Positions 63,854-64,000 of a stretch of DNA of 64,000 bases are shown here, piece by piece; position 1 is the stretch's first letter, and each line of letters opens with the position of its first letter. The position numbers and the translations under genes are program-made. The stretch is from Alicyclobacillaceae bacterium I2511 (GTDB lineage Bacteria > Bacillota > Bacilli > Alicyclobacillales > Alicyclobacillaceae), in contig QXHL01000004.1 of assembly GCA_003584005.1 (NCBI GenBank), positions 60,646-124,645 of the forward strand, written 5' to 3'. The notes beneath the pieces are model-generated. The model was not told where the DNA came from and did not search any database. It saw only the letters and a list, made by a program, of their open reading frames with translations.

Positions 63854-63961
63854 TAATCCAATGATTTGAATTACGCAGCTTATGCTCATGAAGATTTAAT
63901 CCTCAGGATGTCAAGAAAATCCGTGGTACTCACAGGATTTTCGCGTTAATCCTGAGGATTA
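63849..63961. repeat. Nested inverted repeats at the IS66 breakpoint
   Basis: CTGCGTAAT at 63849-63857 pairs with 63870-63878 (nine pairs). A larger structure pairs TAATCCTCAGGAT (63897-63909) with 63949-63961 (13 pairs), enclosing AAAATCC (63916-63922) and GGATTTT (63935-63941). The larger set could be the end of a second mobile element or a REP-like hairpin. The remaining bases to 64000 hold no gene I can support. Confidence 0.75.
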
Positions 63962-64000
63962 TGTTTATCCTTCATCAATGAGTAGGATACTAATGGTAAA

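Overview
The window reads as chromosomal DNA of an endospore-forming Firmicute (class Bacilli). Support comes from sporulation and spore-coat genes (spoVB-like, cotJABC, a SafA-like LysM protein, a CotS-like kinase, ytxC), three T-box-controlled aminoacyl-tRNA synthetase genes, an L20-type leader before infC-rpmI-rplT, many TTG/GTG starts with strong Shine-Dalgarno sites, and separate secD and secF genes. The gene order (relA-dtd, yajC-tgt-queA-ruvBAC, mutS2-cvpA-zapA-pheTS, infC-rpmI-rplT next to thrS) is core Bacilli synteny. An Alicyclobacillaceae-like host is my best guess, but this is inference. Most genes lie on the minus strand.

Layout. 1-8.5 kb: partial ADP-ribosylglycohydrolase, flavin reductase, metallo-beta-lactamase hydrolase, dtd, relA/spoT, apt, cation efflux, secF-secD. 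8.5-14.2 kb: comN-like regulator, spoVB-like flippase (+), DUF421 protein, a membrane GAF tandem-GGDEF protein, a TIGR04086-type membrane protein (+). 14.3-21 kb: yajC-tgt-queA, a small unknown gene, ruvB-ruvA-ruvC, a secreted protein at the bofC position, yebC. 21-27 kb: nadE plus a separate amidohydrolase, coat-kinase and LysM genes, a chemotaxis receptor. 27-39.5 kb: tyrS with T-box, class A PBP (+), mutS2, a holin-like membrane protein (+), cvpA, zapA, pheT-pheS with T-box.

39.5-47.3 kb: ggt and the phosphate cluster pstB-phoU-phoR-pstS-pstC-pstA, with a Pho-box array before pstS. 47.4-50.9 kb: a divergent sirtuin deacetylase and Pat-type GNAT acetyltransferase. 51-58.5 kb: cotJABC, a DUF212 membrane protein, TrmH methyltransferase, rplT-rpmI-infC, thrS with T-box, ytxC. 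58.6-61.7 kb: tRNA-Val, an orphan lipoprotein, two aldo/keto reductases. 61.7-64 kb: an AT-rich, decayed accessory locus with a broken class I aldolase, a cupin-like fragment, an IS66 transposase remnant and nested inverted repeats.

Most of the window is ordinary core genome, and I did not find a clearly new multi-gene system. The best leads are: the divergent acetyltransferase/deacetylase pair, whose synthetase-like part lacks the catalytic His and most of the ATP-grasp region; an 11-G tract inside a chemotaxis receptor; a 9-bp minisatellite coding a basic RuvC tail; a perfect hairpin where the PBP and mutS2 coding ends overlap; and several short tandem duplications placed on regulatory sequence.
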